Positions 1 through 5,690 of a DNA stretch of 5,690 nt are shown here, in pieces. Positions within the stretch are counted from its first letter, which is position 1. Each line of letters opens with the position of its first letter. The stretch is taken from the NCBI GenBank assembly GCA_937930275.1, contig CALGLM010000164.1, positions 1-5,690 of the forward strand, written 5' to 3'. The notes beneath the pieces were generated by a model. The model was not told the origin of the DNA and made no database searches. It saw only the letters and a program-made list of their open reading frames with translations. The position numbers and the translations under genes were made by a program. Source of the stretch: an uncultured Ignavibacteria bacterium (GTDB taxonomy: Bacteria > Bacteroidota > Ignavibacteria > Ignavibacteriales > Melioribacteraceae).

Positions 1-335
1 CTATTAACGGCTTGCAAAAACGCCGAAATACTTTCTTCGGTATTTCCCGAATAAGATGATACGATTACTAAAGTTTCTTTATCTGCAAATAACGGAATGT
101 CGTACCCTCTATTTACAAAAATTGGCAAATTTATCTCATTTTTAAATAAATTTGCAACAACTTCTCCGCCTATTGCCGAACCACCCATTCCACATATTAA
201 AATCTTATTAATACCCGAAAAATCATCTTTCTCAAAACTATATTCATTATTTTTAGCATATTCTATTTGTTCATACGAATTTATAAGCACATCAATTTGA
301 TTACTTAAATCATAATTTTTAATTAAATCTTTCAT
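1..335 (-). CDS. Bifunctional phosphoglucose/phosphomannose isomerase, N-terminal part (cut by window edge)
   Basis: The first 111 codons are visible; the rest lies beyond the left edge. The protein begins MKDLIKNYDLSNQ and carries two hallmarks of a sugar isomerase (SIS) domain: a glycine-rich loop GMGGSAIGG at residues 49-57 and a phosphate-binding SSYSGNTEE at 93-101. This combination close to the N-terminus is typical of the short PGI/PMI family (about 310-350 residues). Those enzymes interconvert glucose 6-phosphate and fructose 6-phosphate, and also mannose 6-phosphate and fructose 6-phosphate, in the cytosol. The ATG at 333-335 lies inside the 3' end of ptsI, so the two genes overlap by 17 bases in different frames. 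A modest GGGGA (complement of 341-345) sits 5 bases upstream. Expression is therefore probably coupled to ptsI. Another SIS-family sugar-phosphate isomerase is possible because the catalytic C-terminal half is not visible. Confidence 0.88.
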   Translation of the reverse strand, partial: MKDLIKNYDLSNQIDVLINSYEQIEYAKNNEYSFEKDDFSGINKILICGMGGSAIGGEVVANLFKNEINLPIFVNRGYDIPLFADKETLVIVSSYSGNTEESISAFLQAVN

Positions 336-2097
336 TTGTTTCCCCAAAAAGGTTATTTATTTTATTTGCAATTTTTTGATTAAAAAATCCTTGTAAAAGT
401 GAATTTATTTCTTCTTCCGTCTTAAGCTTTAAACAGGATTCGGCAAGTTCTTCTGCTTCTGAAAAGTTAAGATTTAGGATTACTTGTTTTAGGTAAGGTA
501 TTGCAGCAGGCGAAACACTAAATGATTCCAGCCCTAATCCAATAAGTAAAGGAGTAGCTAAAGTATCGGCAGCCATTTCACCGCATAAACTTACTTTTAC
601 ATTTTTATCATTTCGCTTTGCCGTTTTAATTATATAATTCAGTGTTTTTATAACTGCCGGATGAAATTCCTGATACAAGGAAGAAATTATATCATTACCC
701 CTATCAACAGCAAGTAAAAACTGTATTAAATCATTAGTACCAATACTTAAAAAATCAACTTCTTCTGCAAATTCATCCGTCATAACTGCCGCAGAAGGAA
801 TTTCAATCATTGTTCCAATTTTTACTTTTTGAAGATTTTTATGCCCTTCATTTATAACAAGTTGATAACATTCGTCTAAAATTGCCTTTACTTTTCTGAC
901 TTCGTTAACTGAAGTAACCATCGGAATTAATAACTTAATATTATTTAATTGGTTAGCTCTTTGAATAGCCAAAACTTGTGTTCTTAATAAATCCGGATTG
1001 TCGAGTAAAAATCTCACACCTCGCCAGCCTAAAAACGGATTGGCTTCTTTTACGTCAATAGGAAGTACTTTATCACCTCCGGTATCAAATATACGAATAA
1101 CAACTTCATATGGGTATGCCTTTTGTGCAATATCTGTATATCTTAAATATTGTTCATTTTCATCAGGAAACCCCATGGATTCGATAAACAACTGCTCTGT
1201 TCTAACTAATCCGATACCTTCGGCTCCATTTTTTTGCATTATGTCAAGTTCTTCTAATAAGTCAAGATTACCTAATATCTCTATTCTTTTGTCGTCCAAG
1301 GTTTTTGCCGGCAAATAAGCTGATTTTTCTAATTCCGAATTTACAATACTTAATTGTTCAATCTTCTTATTATAAAAGTTCAACTGTTTAGAATTTGGAT
1401 TTTTAATTACTAATCCGTTAAATCCGTCAACAATTATTTTTTCTCCGTGTCTTATTTTTTTTGTTGCATCGTGCAAACCTACAACAGCAGGAATATTTAG
1501 CGAGCGAGCTAAAATAGCAGCGTGAGATGTTAAACCTCCAAAATCGGTCACAAAAGCTTTAACTTTTGCTTTTGCAAACACTACCGTATCGGCGGGAGTA
1601 AGTGTATCCGTAACAACAATTACATCTCCGGTTATTTTAGAAAGCCATCTTTTATTTTGTAAATTTTTGATGATTCGATTCTTAATATCTTCTAAATCAA
1701 GCGACCGCTCCTTCATATAAAGTTCATCAGATGAATTCATTATTTCTTGATATTTTGTAATTTCATCGTTAACTATATACTCTGCATTAAGCATCTCGTC
1801 TTTCATTCGTTGCAATATATTCCCAATCAAAATCGGATCATCCAAAATCATAATTTGTGCTTCAAAAATTGCAGCTCTGTTTTCGCCCAATTTATCAACA
1901 GCTAAACTAAAAATTTTAAGTAGCTCTTTTTTGGATTTTTGCAAAGCATCTAACAAATTTTGTTTAGCTTCTTCAAAATCATCTATTTTAAGTTTTGTAA
2001 TTTCCAAGTTTTCTTTTTTATAAATGTAACACTCAGAAAATGCTAAACCGGGTGCTGCGGCAATGCCGCTTAAAATATTAGATGAGGACTTTTGCAT
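319..2097 (-). CDS. ptsI: Phosphoenolpyruvate-protein phosphotransferase (PTS enzyme I)
   Basis: Enzyme I takes phosphate from PEP onto a histidine and passes it to HPr in the cytosol. At 592 residues it is slightly longer than the usual 570-575. The extra length is a C-terminal tail after about residue 545. Domains in order: N-terminal helical HPr-binding region (about 8-140), swivelling phosphohistidine domain (about 155-232), and PEP-binding TIM barrel (about 260-545). The active-site His192 lies in GGLTSHAAILARSLNIPAVVG. PEP and metal ligands that match known enzyme I positions are all present: R299 in GLVRTEQLF, R335 before FDTGGDK, E432 in MIEIPSAA, N455/D456 in IGTNDLIQF, R466 in AVDRGN, and catalytic C505 in SLCGEMA. 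There is no GAF domain, so it is not the nitrogen-type PtsP. Its HPr partner is encoded 21 bases upstream. The ATG is supported by a GGGAGT ribosome site. It looks fully active. Confidence 0.97.
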   Translation of the reverse strand: MQKSSSNILSGIAAAPGLAFSECYIYKKENLEITKLKIDDFEEAKQNLLDALQKSKKELLKIFSLAVDKLGENRAAIFEAQIMILDDPILIGNILQRMKDEMLNAEYIVNDEITKYQEIMNSSDELYMKERSLDLEDIKNRIIKNLQNKRWLSKITGDVIVVTDTLTPADTVVFAKAKVKAFVTDFGGLTSHAAILARSLNIPAVVGLHDATKKIRHGEKIIVDGFNGLVIKNPNSKQLNFYNKKIEQLSIVNSELEKSAYLPAKTLDDKRIEILGNLDLLEELDIMQKNGAEGIGLVRTEQLFIESMGFPDENEQYLRYTDIAQKAYPYEVVIRIFDTGGDKVLPIDVKEANPFLGWRGVRFLLDNPDLLRTQVLAIQRANQLNNIKLLIPMVTSVNEVRKVKAILDECYQLVINEGHKNLQKVKIGTMIEIPSAAVMTDEFAEEVDFLSIGTNDLIQFLLAVDRGNDIISSLYQEFHPAVIKTLNYIIKTAKRNDKNVKVSLCGEMAADTLATPLLIGLGLESFSVSPAAIPYLKQVILNLNFSEAEELAESCLKLKTEEEINSLLQGFFNQKIANKINNLFGETNERFN

Positions 2098-2103
2098 GGT
2101 ATT

Positions 2104-2109
2104 ACTCCC
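2104..2109 (-). promoter_or_regulatory. Ribosome binding site of ptsI
   Basis: On the minus strand this reads GGGAGT and ends 6 bases before the ATG at 2095-2097. It lies in the 21-base gap between the ptsH stop and ptsI, the only true gap in the five-gene cluster, and confirms the chosen start. Confidence 0.7.
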
Positions 2110-2118
2110 GTTTAAAAA

Positions 2119-2385
2119 TTAGGGCTCATCAAAACCCCTATTAAAATAGTCCGTTAACGCTTCACAAGCTTCTTGCTCGTCTTCTCCGTCAAAAATCAAT
2201 GTAAGAACCGTTCCTTTTGCTGCAGCTAAAGTCATAACCCCTATTATACTTTTCGCATTTACGCTAACCCCGTTTTTAACTATATAAAACTCGGATTTAA
2301 AACGAGAAGCAAGCTTAGTTAACATGGCGGCAGGTCTGGTATGCAAACCTGCATTATTTACAATCGTAACTTGTTTTTCAATCAC
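2119..2385 (-). CDS. ptsH: Phosphocarrier protein HPr
   Basis: This 88-residue protein is the usual HPr length. It accepts phosphate from enzyme I at His15, seen in the signature NAGLHTRPAA, with the conserved Arg17-Pro18 next to it. The second hallmark, NAKSIIGVMTLAA, places Ser46 exactly where HPr kinase/phosphorylase acts, so both catalytic and regulatory phosphorylation look possible. The start is GTG (complement of 2383-2385), and its first base is the last base of the upstream prenyl synthase stop codon (TAGTG). This start gives an N-terminus MIEKQVTIVN that aligns directly with the first beta strand of HPr; no other start is plausible. An AAGAGAAC stretch lies 6 bases upstream inside the preceding gene. 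It is encoded directly before ptsI, the normal ptsHI order. No EII partner is in the window. The regulatory role of Ser46 is inferred from the motif. Confidence 0.97.
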   Translation of the reverse strand: MIEKQVTIVNNAGLHTRPAAMLTKLASRFKSEFYIVKNGVSVNAKSIIGVMTLAAAKGTVLTLIFDGEDEQEACEALTDYFNRGFDEP

Positions 2386-3377
2386 TATTTAGTTCTCTTA
2401 ATTAATGAGTGTGCCAATTGTATTAAATATTCTTTTGCTATGTCAGATTTTATTACTTTAATAGCATTTAATGCTTTCTTAGTATATAAGTTTATAACTT
2501 TTTGAGCATCTTCAATAATCCCAAGTTTGTAATACAAGTCTCTATATAAAGGAATCTCTGATTTTTTAGCGCCGTTTTGTTCAATTACTTTCATCAATAA
2601 CTTTTTGTCTTCACCTTCTGCTTTTTCAATCGCTTTTAAAAATAGATAAGTTTTTTTTGCTTCAAGTAAATCACCGCCAACTTTTTTTCCGAATTCTTTC
2701 TCGTCTCCAAAAATATCTAAAAGGTCATCTTGAATTTGAAAAGCCATACCTAAATTGTTTCCAAAATCTGCCATTGCCTTAACAGTCAATGAATCTGCTC
2801 GAGCTAATTGTGCTCCTATAGTGCAACACATTTCCACTAAAGCAGCCGTCTTCTTTTTAATCATTATTAAGTACTCTTTTAACGAAACATCATTCCTTCC
2901 TTCAAATTCTTTATCAAGACCTTGACCTTCACATACTTCAATTACTCCGGTAGTAAAAGTATTTAAAACTGTTTTATCGTTATCAATACAATCAAATAGT
3001 AAATATTGATAAGCAAAACCTACCATACTATCCCCTGCTAAAATTGCCGTACTTAAGTCATATTTTTTATGAATAGTAGGTAATCCTCTCCTTTTTGGAG
3101 CATTATCCATTATATCGTCGTGAACAAGAGTAAAATTATGCAAAATTTCAACCGCAAGTGCAGCATTATAGGCGTTTTCTTTTTTTCCTCCGGCAGCAAT
3201 ACATGAAAGTAGTACAAGTATTGGTCTAAGTCTTTTTCCTCCGTTTATTAGAATATAGTCAATCGGTTCGTATAAAGATTTTGGCTTTTTGTTTTTTAAT
3301 AAAGAAGCAAATTTTTTATCCAATATTTCACGTTCTACATTATAAAAATCGTTAAAATCTAAATTTGGAGTGTTCAA
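2385..3377 (-). CDS. Short-chain polyprenyl diphosphate synthase (FPP/GGPP synthase type)
   Basis: This 330-residue trans-prenyltransferase condenses IPP with allylic diphosphates to make a linear prenyl diphosphate. Family motifs occur in order: GGKRLRP at 46-52 (IPP binding); first aspartate-rich motif DDIMD at 87-91, followed by the basic patch KRRG; the KKKT-type lysine region at about 174-177; and second aspartate motif DDLLD at 217-221 in QIQDDLLDIFGD. Phe82 is the fifth residue before the first aspartate motif, and that motif has no two-residue insertion. This pattern is known from archaeal-type GGPP synthases and predicts a short product, C20 or possibly C15. The start is TTG (complement of 3375-3377), overlapping the fni stop by 4 bases (TTGA), and is backed by a strong AGGAGA site 6 bases upstream. 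No in-frame ATG occurs until residue 90, inside the catalytic motif. It would use the IPP/DMAPP pool balanced by the adjacent fni product. The product could be a precursor of quinones, carotenoids or archaeal-like lipids; the sequence does not say which. Confidence 0.93.
   Translation of the reverse strand: MNTPNLDFNDFYNVEREILDKKFASLLKNKKPKSLYEPIDYILINGGKRLRPILVLLSCIAAGGKKENAYNAALAVEILHNFTLVHDDIMDNAPKRRGLPTIHKKYDLSTAILAGDSMVGFAYQYLLFDCIDNDKTVLNTFTTGVIEVCEGQGLDKEFEGRNDVSLKEYLIMIKKKTAALVEMCCTIGAQLARADSLTVKAMADFGNNLGMAFQIQDDLLDIFGDEKEFGKKVGGDLLEAKKTYLFLKAIEKAEGEDKKLLMKVIEQNGAKKSEIPLYRDLYYKLGIIEDAQKVINLYTKKALNAIKVIKSDIAKEYLIQLAHSLIKRTK
2392..2399 (-). promoter_or_regulatory. Probable ribosome binding site of ptsH (within the 3' end of the prenyl synthase gene)
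   Basis: On the minus strand this reads AAGAGAAC, 6 bases before the GTG start. It is a moderate purine-rich match rather than a consensus site. With a GTG start and a stop/start overlap, ptsH translation probably depends on ribosomes finishing the upstream gene. Confidence 0.45.
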
Positions 3378-4417
3378 TACAATTCTCCTATTTTAATTAG
3401 TTTATCATTTCTTAAATCTTCAATTCTATTAGCATTTGTTAAAAACATTACTCGTTTTACATCGTCAAACCAATCTTTAATATTTTTAACTGTTAAATCC
3501 ACACCTGAATTTATTATTGACTTTAAAATTATATTTGCCGAAGCAGCAAAATCTGCACCTAAAGCAAAAGATTTTGCAATGTCAATTCCACTTTTTATAC
3601 CGCCTGAGGCTATAATAAAAAAATCATATTCCGTTTTTAATTTATTCACTTCTTTAACACAATAAGTAGTAGGAAGCCCCCATTCCAAAAACTCTTCGTT
3701 TATAATGCCCGAACGTTTCATTTCAATAAGTTGCCAATTTGTTCCTCCGCTTCCTGCAACATCAATCCCCTTAACTCCAAGTTCTAAAAGTTGCTTAGCC
3801 GCATTATAATCGATACCGTTTCCTACTTCTTTTATAAAAACCGGAATTTTTATAGTATTTACAAGCTCGGCTATACTTTCTAAAAGATTTGAAAAATCTT
3901 TATTACCCTCAACTTGAAAAAGTTCTTGTGCAGTATTAAGGTGAATATAAAATGCATCTGATTCAAGCAATTCAACCAATTTATTTGTTATATTTAATTG
4001 ATTGCTATTATAAAGAGATATAACCTCCGAAATTCCGAGATTCGAGAATATTGGGACATTAGGTGCAATTTTACGTAAAACAGAAAAAGATTCATCATAT
4101 GTATTAGACTCTAATACATGCCTTTGACTTCCCGCACCAATAGGAATATTTAAGCAAGCAGCTACTTCTGCAAGCTTTTTGTTAATATTTAATGATTCGT
4201 TAGCTCCGCCGGTCATAGACGAGATTATAAAAGGAAAGTCAATTTTTTTATCTAAAAACAACCTGCTTAAATCCAATTTTTCGTAGCTAATAGACGTAAC
4301 GGCATTATGCTTGAACTCATATTTTTCAAAACCCGCACTTTTTGAGTATTCAACCTCAGAATTTATACAGAGGTCGATGTGTTCAATTTTTCGTTGTACT
4401 GTTTTATCTTCGTTCAT
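3374..4417 (-). CDS. fni: Type 2 isopentenyl-diphosphate delta-isomerase (FMN-dependent)
   Basis: The enzyme interconverts isopentenyl and dimethylallyl diphosphate in the cytosol, using reduced FMN, NAD(P)H and Mg2+. At 347 residues it has the normal family length. Recognisable family blocks along a TIM barrel are: the N-terminal QRKIEHI (8-14), where type 2 enzymes have RKxEHI; SSMTGG (66-71); GAGSQR (94-99); HLNTAQE (159-165), containing the Gln and Glu involved in metal binding and catalysis; KEVGNG (196-201); the glycine-rich DVAGSGGTNW (219-228); and ASGGIKSG (270-277) with GAD at 287-289, which bind FMN phosphate. The ATG at 4415-4417 gives the expected short N-terminus before RKIEHI. 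No Shine-Dalgarno is visible upstream, only A/T. It is the first gene of the cluster and overlaps the prenyl synthase by 4 bases; the two catalyse consecutive isoprenoid steps. It is unrelated to the Nudix-type isomerase Idi-1. Confidence 0.96.
   Translation of the reverse strand: MNEDKTVQRKIEHIDLCINSEVEYSKSAGFEKYEFKHNAVTSISYEKLDLSRLFLDKKIDFPFIISSMTGGANESLNINKKLAEVAACLNIPIGAGSQRHVLESNTYDESFSVLRKIAPNVPIFSNLGISEVISLYNSNQLNITNKLVELLESDAFYIHLNTAQELFQVEGNKDFSNLLESIAELVNTIKIPVFIKEVGNGIDYNAAKQLLELGVKGIDVAGSGGTNWQLIEMKRSGIINEEFLEWGLPTTYCVKEVNKLKTEYDFFIIASGGIKSGIDIAKSFALGADFAASANIILKSIINSGVDLTVKNIKDWFDDVKRVMFLTNANRIEDLRNDKLIKIGELY
3384..3389 (-). promoter_or_regulatory. Ribosome binding site that fixes the TTG start of the prenyl synthase
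   Basis: On the minus strand this reads AGGAGA, a near-consensus Shine-Dalgarno, 6 bases before the TTG at 3375-3377. It lies inside the last codons of fni. A nearer TTG at 3380-3382 is only 1 base from this site and out of frame, so it is not the start. Confidence 0.75.
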
Positions 4418-4470
4418 AGTAATTTTATTTTAATATTAGAAAATATGAAAAAAAAATAAAATATTCCTTA

Positions 4471-4500
4471 TTTATATTAAATTTAAAAACATTTTTGTAA
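4471..4500 (-). promoter_or_regulatory. Candidate promoter for the fni-led operon
   Basis: On the minus strand TTACAA (complement of 4495-4500) is followed after 18 bases by TATAAA (complement of 4471-4476), resembling sigma-70 -35 and -10 elements. Initiation would fall near 4463, giving a leader of roughly 45 bases that includes the U9 tract. The region is so AT-rich that chance matches are likely, and a Bacteroidota-style TTTG/TAnnTTTG pair is not seen on this strand. Confidence 0.25.
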
Positions 4501-4501
4501 T

Positions 4502-4532
4502 TTTATATCTAAAATAATAACAAATAGTTTTT
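4502..4532 (+). promoter_or_regulatory. Candidate promoter for the sugar transporter gene
   Basis: TTTA (4502-4505) is followed after 19 bases by TAGTTTTT (4525-4532). Each differs by one base from the Bacteroidota promoter pattern TTTG and TAnnTTTG at the usual 19-21 base spacing. Initiation would be only about 15 bases before the ATG. AT-richness makes this a tentative call, and it also depends on the inferred phylum. Confidence 0.27.
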
Positions 4533-4540
4533 ATCTAATA

Positions 4541-4546
4541 AAAGGA
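4541..4546 (+). promoter_or_regulatory. Ribosome binding site of the sugar transporter gene
   Basis: AAAGGA ends 7 bases before the ATG at 4554-4556. It is a reasonable Shine-Dalgarno in an otherwise G-poor stretch and supports the chosen start. Confidence 0.6.
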
Positions 4547-4553
4547 TAATTAA

Positions 4554-5690
4554 ATGAAACAACGACTTTCATTTTGGCAAATTTGGAATATGAGTTTTGG
4601 ATTTTTAGGCATTCAGTTTGGTTTTGCTTTACAAAATGCAAATGTTAGCAGAATTTTTGAAACATTGGGTGCTAAAATTGATGATATACCAATACTATGG
4701 ATTGCCGCTCCTGTTACGGGTTTATTGGTACAGCCCATAATTGGCTATATGAGTGATAATACTTGGTCAAAACTCGGTAGAAGAAGACCTTATTTTTTAA
4801 TAGGAGCAATTTTAGCTTCAATAGGATTATTGATTATGCCAAATTCTCCTTACCTGTGGGTTGCTGCCGGTATGCTTTGGTTGATGGATGCATCAATAAA
4901 TATAAGCATGGAACCTTTTAGAGCACTTGTTGCCGATTTGTTACCCAGTGAGCAAAGAACCTTAGGTTTTGCCGTACAAAGCTTTTTTATAGGTATTGGT
5001 GCAGTTGTAGCAAGTGCATTGCCTTATATTTTAACAAATTGGTTTAAAGTTTCTAACGAAGCCCACACCGGTCAAATTCCGGATTCTGTTGCTTTCTCTT
5101 TTTATTTAGGAGCAATCGCTTTTTTTGGTGCTGTTTTATGGACTGTTTTAAAGACCAAAGAATACCCACCGGAAGACCTTATTGAATTTGAGAATAAGAA
5201 AAAAGAAAACTTGGGCTTTGCAAAAGGAACAAAAGAAATTTTTGATTCGCTAATAAAAATGCCTAAAACAATGATTACTTTAGCCGTTGTTCAGTTCTTT
5301 ACTTGGTTTGCGTTATTTTGTATGTGGATTTACACTACTCCGGCAGTTACACATCATATCTATAAAGCAACCGATCCAAAATCTGTTGAATATAACACCG
5401 GCGCTAATTGGGTAGGAGTATTATTTGCCTCATACAGTGCTTTTGCTGCACTTTTTGCTTTTTTAATTCCAGTTATTGCAAATAAAACTTCAAGAAAAAT
5501 AACTCACGCTATAAGTTTAGTTGCTGGCGGCTTAGGGCTAATTTCGTTTTATTTTATTATTAATCCCGACTTGCTAATAATTTCCGAGATCGGAATCGGA
5601 CTTGCTTGGGCTTCTATTCTTTCAATGCCTTATGCAATATTAGCAGGAGCACTTCCTAAAGAAAGAATGGGAGTTTATATGGGCATTTTT
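4554..5690 (+). CDS. Major facilitator sugar transporter, SUC/SLC45-like (maltose/malto-oligosaccharide transporter group), C-terminus cut by window edge
   Basis: The first 379 codons are open to the window end. This long gene is easily missed because no stop codon lies in the window. The protein starts MKQRLSFWQIWNMSFG and is strongly hydrophobic. About ten membrane segments are visible, near residues 12-30, 47-66, 79-96, 99-116, 139-160, 180-199, 240-262, 285-308, 317-336 and 339-357. A hydrophilic cytoplasmic loop (about 200-238) separates the two halves, as in 12-helix MFS proteins. Between segments 2 and 3, GYMSDNTWSKLGRRRPY (64-80) is the form of the MFS signature seen in sucrose/SLC45-type proton-coupled sugar carriers, including the RRRP tail. 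The N-terminal block is familiar from Bacteroidota proteins assigned as maltose/malto-oligosaccharide transporters. It probably imports a disaccharide across the inner membrane with protons. The exact substrate is inference; sucrose or another glycoside is possible. Full-length relatives usually run about 430-500 residues, so the missing part would be the last two helices. Confidence 0.87.
   Translation, partial: MKQRLSFWQIWNMSFGFLGIQFGFALQNANVSRIFETLGAKIDDIPILWIAAPVTGLLVQPIIGYMSDNTWSKLGRRRPYFLIGAILASIGLLIMPNSPYLWVAAGMLWLMDASINISMEPFRALVADLLPSEQRTLGFAVQSFFIGIGAVVASALPYILTNWFKVSNEAHTGQIPDSVAFSFYLGAIAFFGAVLWTVLKTKEYPPEDLIEFENKKKENLGFAKGTKEIFDSLIKMPKTMITLAVVQFFTWFALFCMWIYTTPAVTHHIYKATDPKSVEYNTGANWVGVLFASYSAFAALFAFLIPVIANKTSRKITHAISLVAGGLGLISFYFIINPDLLIISEIGIGLAWASILSMPYAILAGALPKERMGVYMGIF

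Larger units (their letters stand above)
4418..4553. promoter_or_regulatory. Divergent intergenic region between fni and the sugar transporter gene
   Basis: This 136-base spacer contains only 13 G or C bases (about 10%), far below the flanking genes. As fni and the transporter are transcribed away from each other, it must hold both promoters unless they lie inside coding sequence. It includes a run of nine A (4448-4456), which becomes a U9 tract in the predicted fni leader, and short perfect palindromes such as TAATATTA (4431-4438). Such palindromes are expected by chance at this composition. I see no clear operator with long dyad symmetry, no riboswitch-like structure and no small gene. Confidence 0.7.

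Noticed and set aside
97..300. Plus-strand open frame of 67 codons near the left edge
   Set aside because: It lies wholly antisense to the PGI/PMI gene, whose SIS motifs are clear, and it has no ribosome site or recognisable domain.
998..1318. Plus-strand open frame of 106 codons
   Set aside because: It is antisense to the catalytic barrel of ptsI; its composition mirrors the complementary strand and it shows no family motif or start signal.
319..2097. Possible reading as PEP synthase or nitrogen-type PtsP instead of enzyme I
   Set aside because: It has no GAF domain or ATP-grasp domain, has the enzyme I domain order and length, and follows an HPr gene.
2098..2118. Possible terminator or promoter in the gap between ptsH and ptsI
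   Set aside because: Only 21 bases, with no hairpin; it is accounted for by the ptsI ribosome binding site.
4431..4438. Perfect 8-base palindrome TAATATTA just upstream of fni, with a similar TAAATTTA at 4478-4485
   Set aside because: Short A/T palindromes are expected by chance in a spacer with about 90% A+T; they have no G/C core or repeated spacing to suggest an operator.
1..5690. Search for mobile elements, CRISPR arrays, tRNA/rRNA genes, long repeats or a new defence-like system
   Set aside because: Nearly all bases belong to six intact metabolic or transport genes (two cut only by the window edges). I saw no repeat arrays, transposase motifs, cloverleaf sequences or unexplained stretch longer than 136 bases.

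Overview
This AT-rich window holds six chromosomal genes of ordinary, well-characterised families. Five lie on the minus strand and read leftwards from about 4417 off the left edge. The sixth is on the plus strand and runs off the right edge. The protein types suggest a member of the Bacteroidota/Ignavibacteriota (FCB) group. The clues are a short prenyl synthase with the residue context HNFTLVHDDIMDNAP, a SUC/SLC45-like sugar transporter beginning LSFWQIWNMSFGFLGIQFG, a SIS-type phosphoglucose/phosphomannose isomerase, and low GC. This assignment comes from family recall, not from a search.

The minus-strand cluster, in transcription order, is: type 2 isopentenyl-diphosphate isomerase (fni, 3374-4417); a short-chain polyprenyl diphosphate synthase with a TTG start (2385-3377); HPr with a GTG start (ptsH, 2119-2385); PTS enzyme I (ptsI, 319-2097); and the N-terminal third of a bifunctional phosphoglucose/phosphomannose isomerase (1-335). 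Consecutive genes overlap by 4, 1 and 17 bases, except for a 21-base gap between ptsH and ptsI. This packing strongly implies one transcript with translational coupling. No terminator or internal promoter is evident between the genes.

Functionally the operon has two halves. The first two genes do consecutive isoprenoid steps: IPP/DMAPP interconversion, then chain elongation. The next two form the PEP-to-HPr phosphorelay, with both phosphorylated histidines and the HPr Ser46 regulatory site intact. The last gene handles hexose 6-phosphates at the entry of glycolysis. No sugar-specific EII component is present in the window, so the phosphorelay may be regulatory or may serve EII genes located elsewhere.

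Between the two transcription units, 4418-4553 is a 136-base divergent intergenic region with about 10% G+C that must carry both promoters. To its right, a major facilitator sugar transporter (4554 to the window edge) resembles the maltose/malto-oligosaccharide transporter group. Non-PTS sugar import on one side and PTS phosphorelay plus hexose-phosphate isomerase on the other is a coherent carbohydrate-metabolism context. I found no mobile element, CRISPR array, RNA gene or novel system. The most notable points are the isoprenoid/PTS operon, its non-ATG overlapping starts, and the apparently EII-less phosphorelay.
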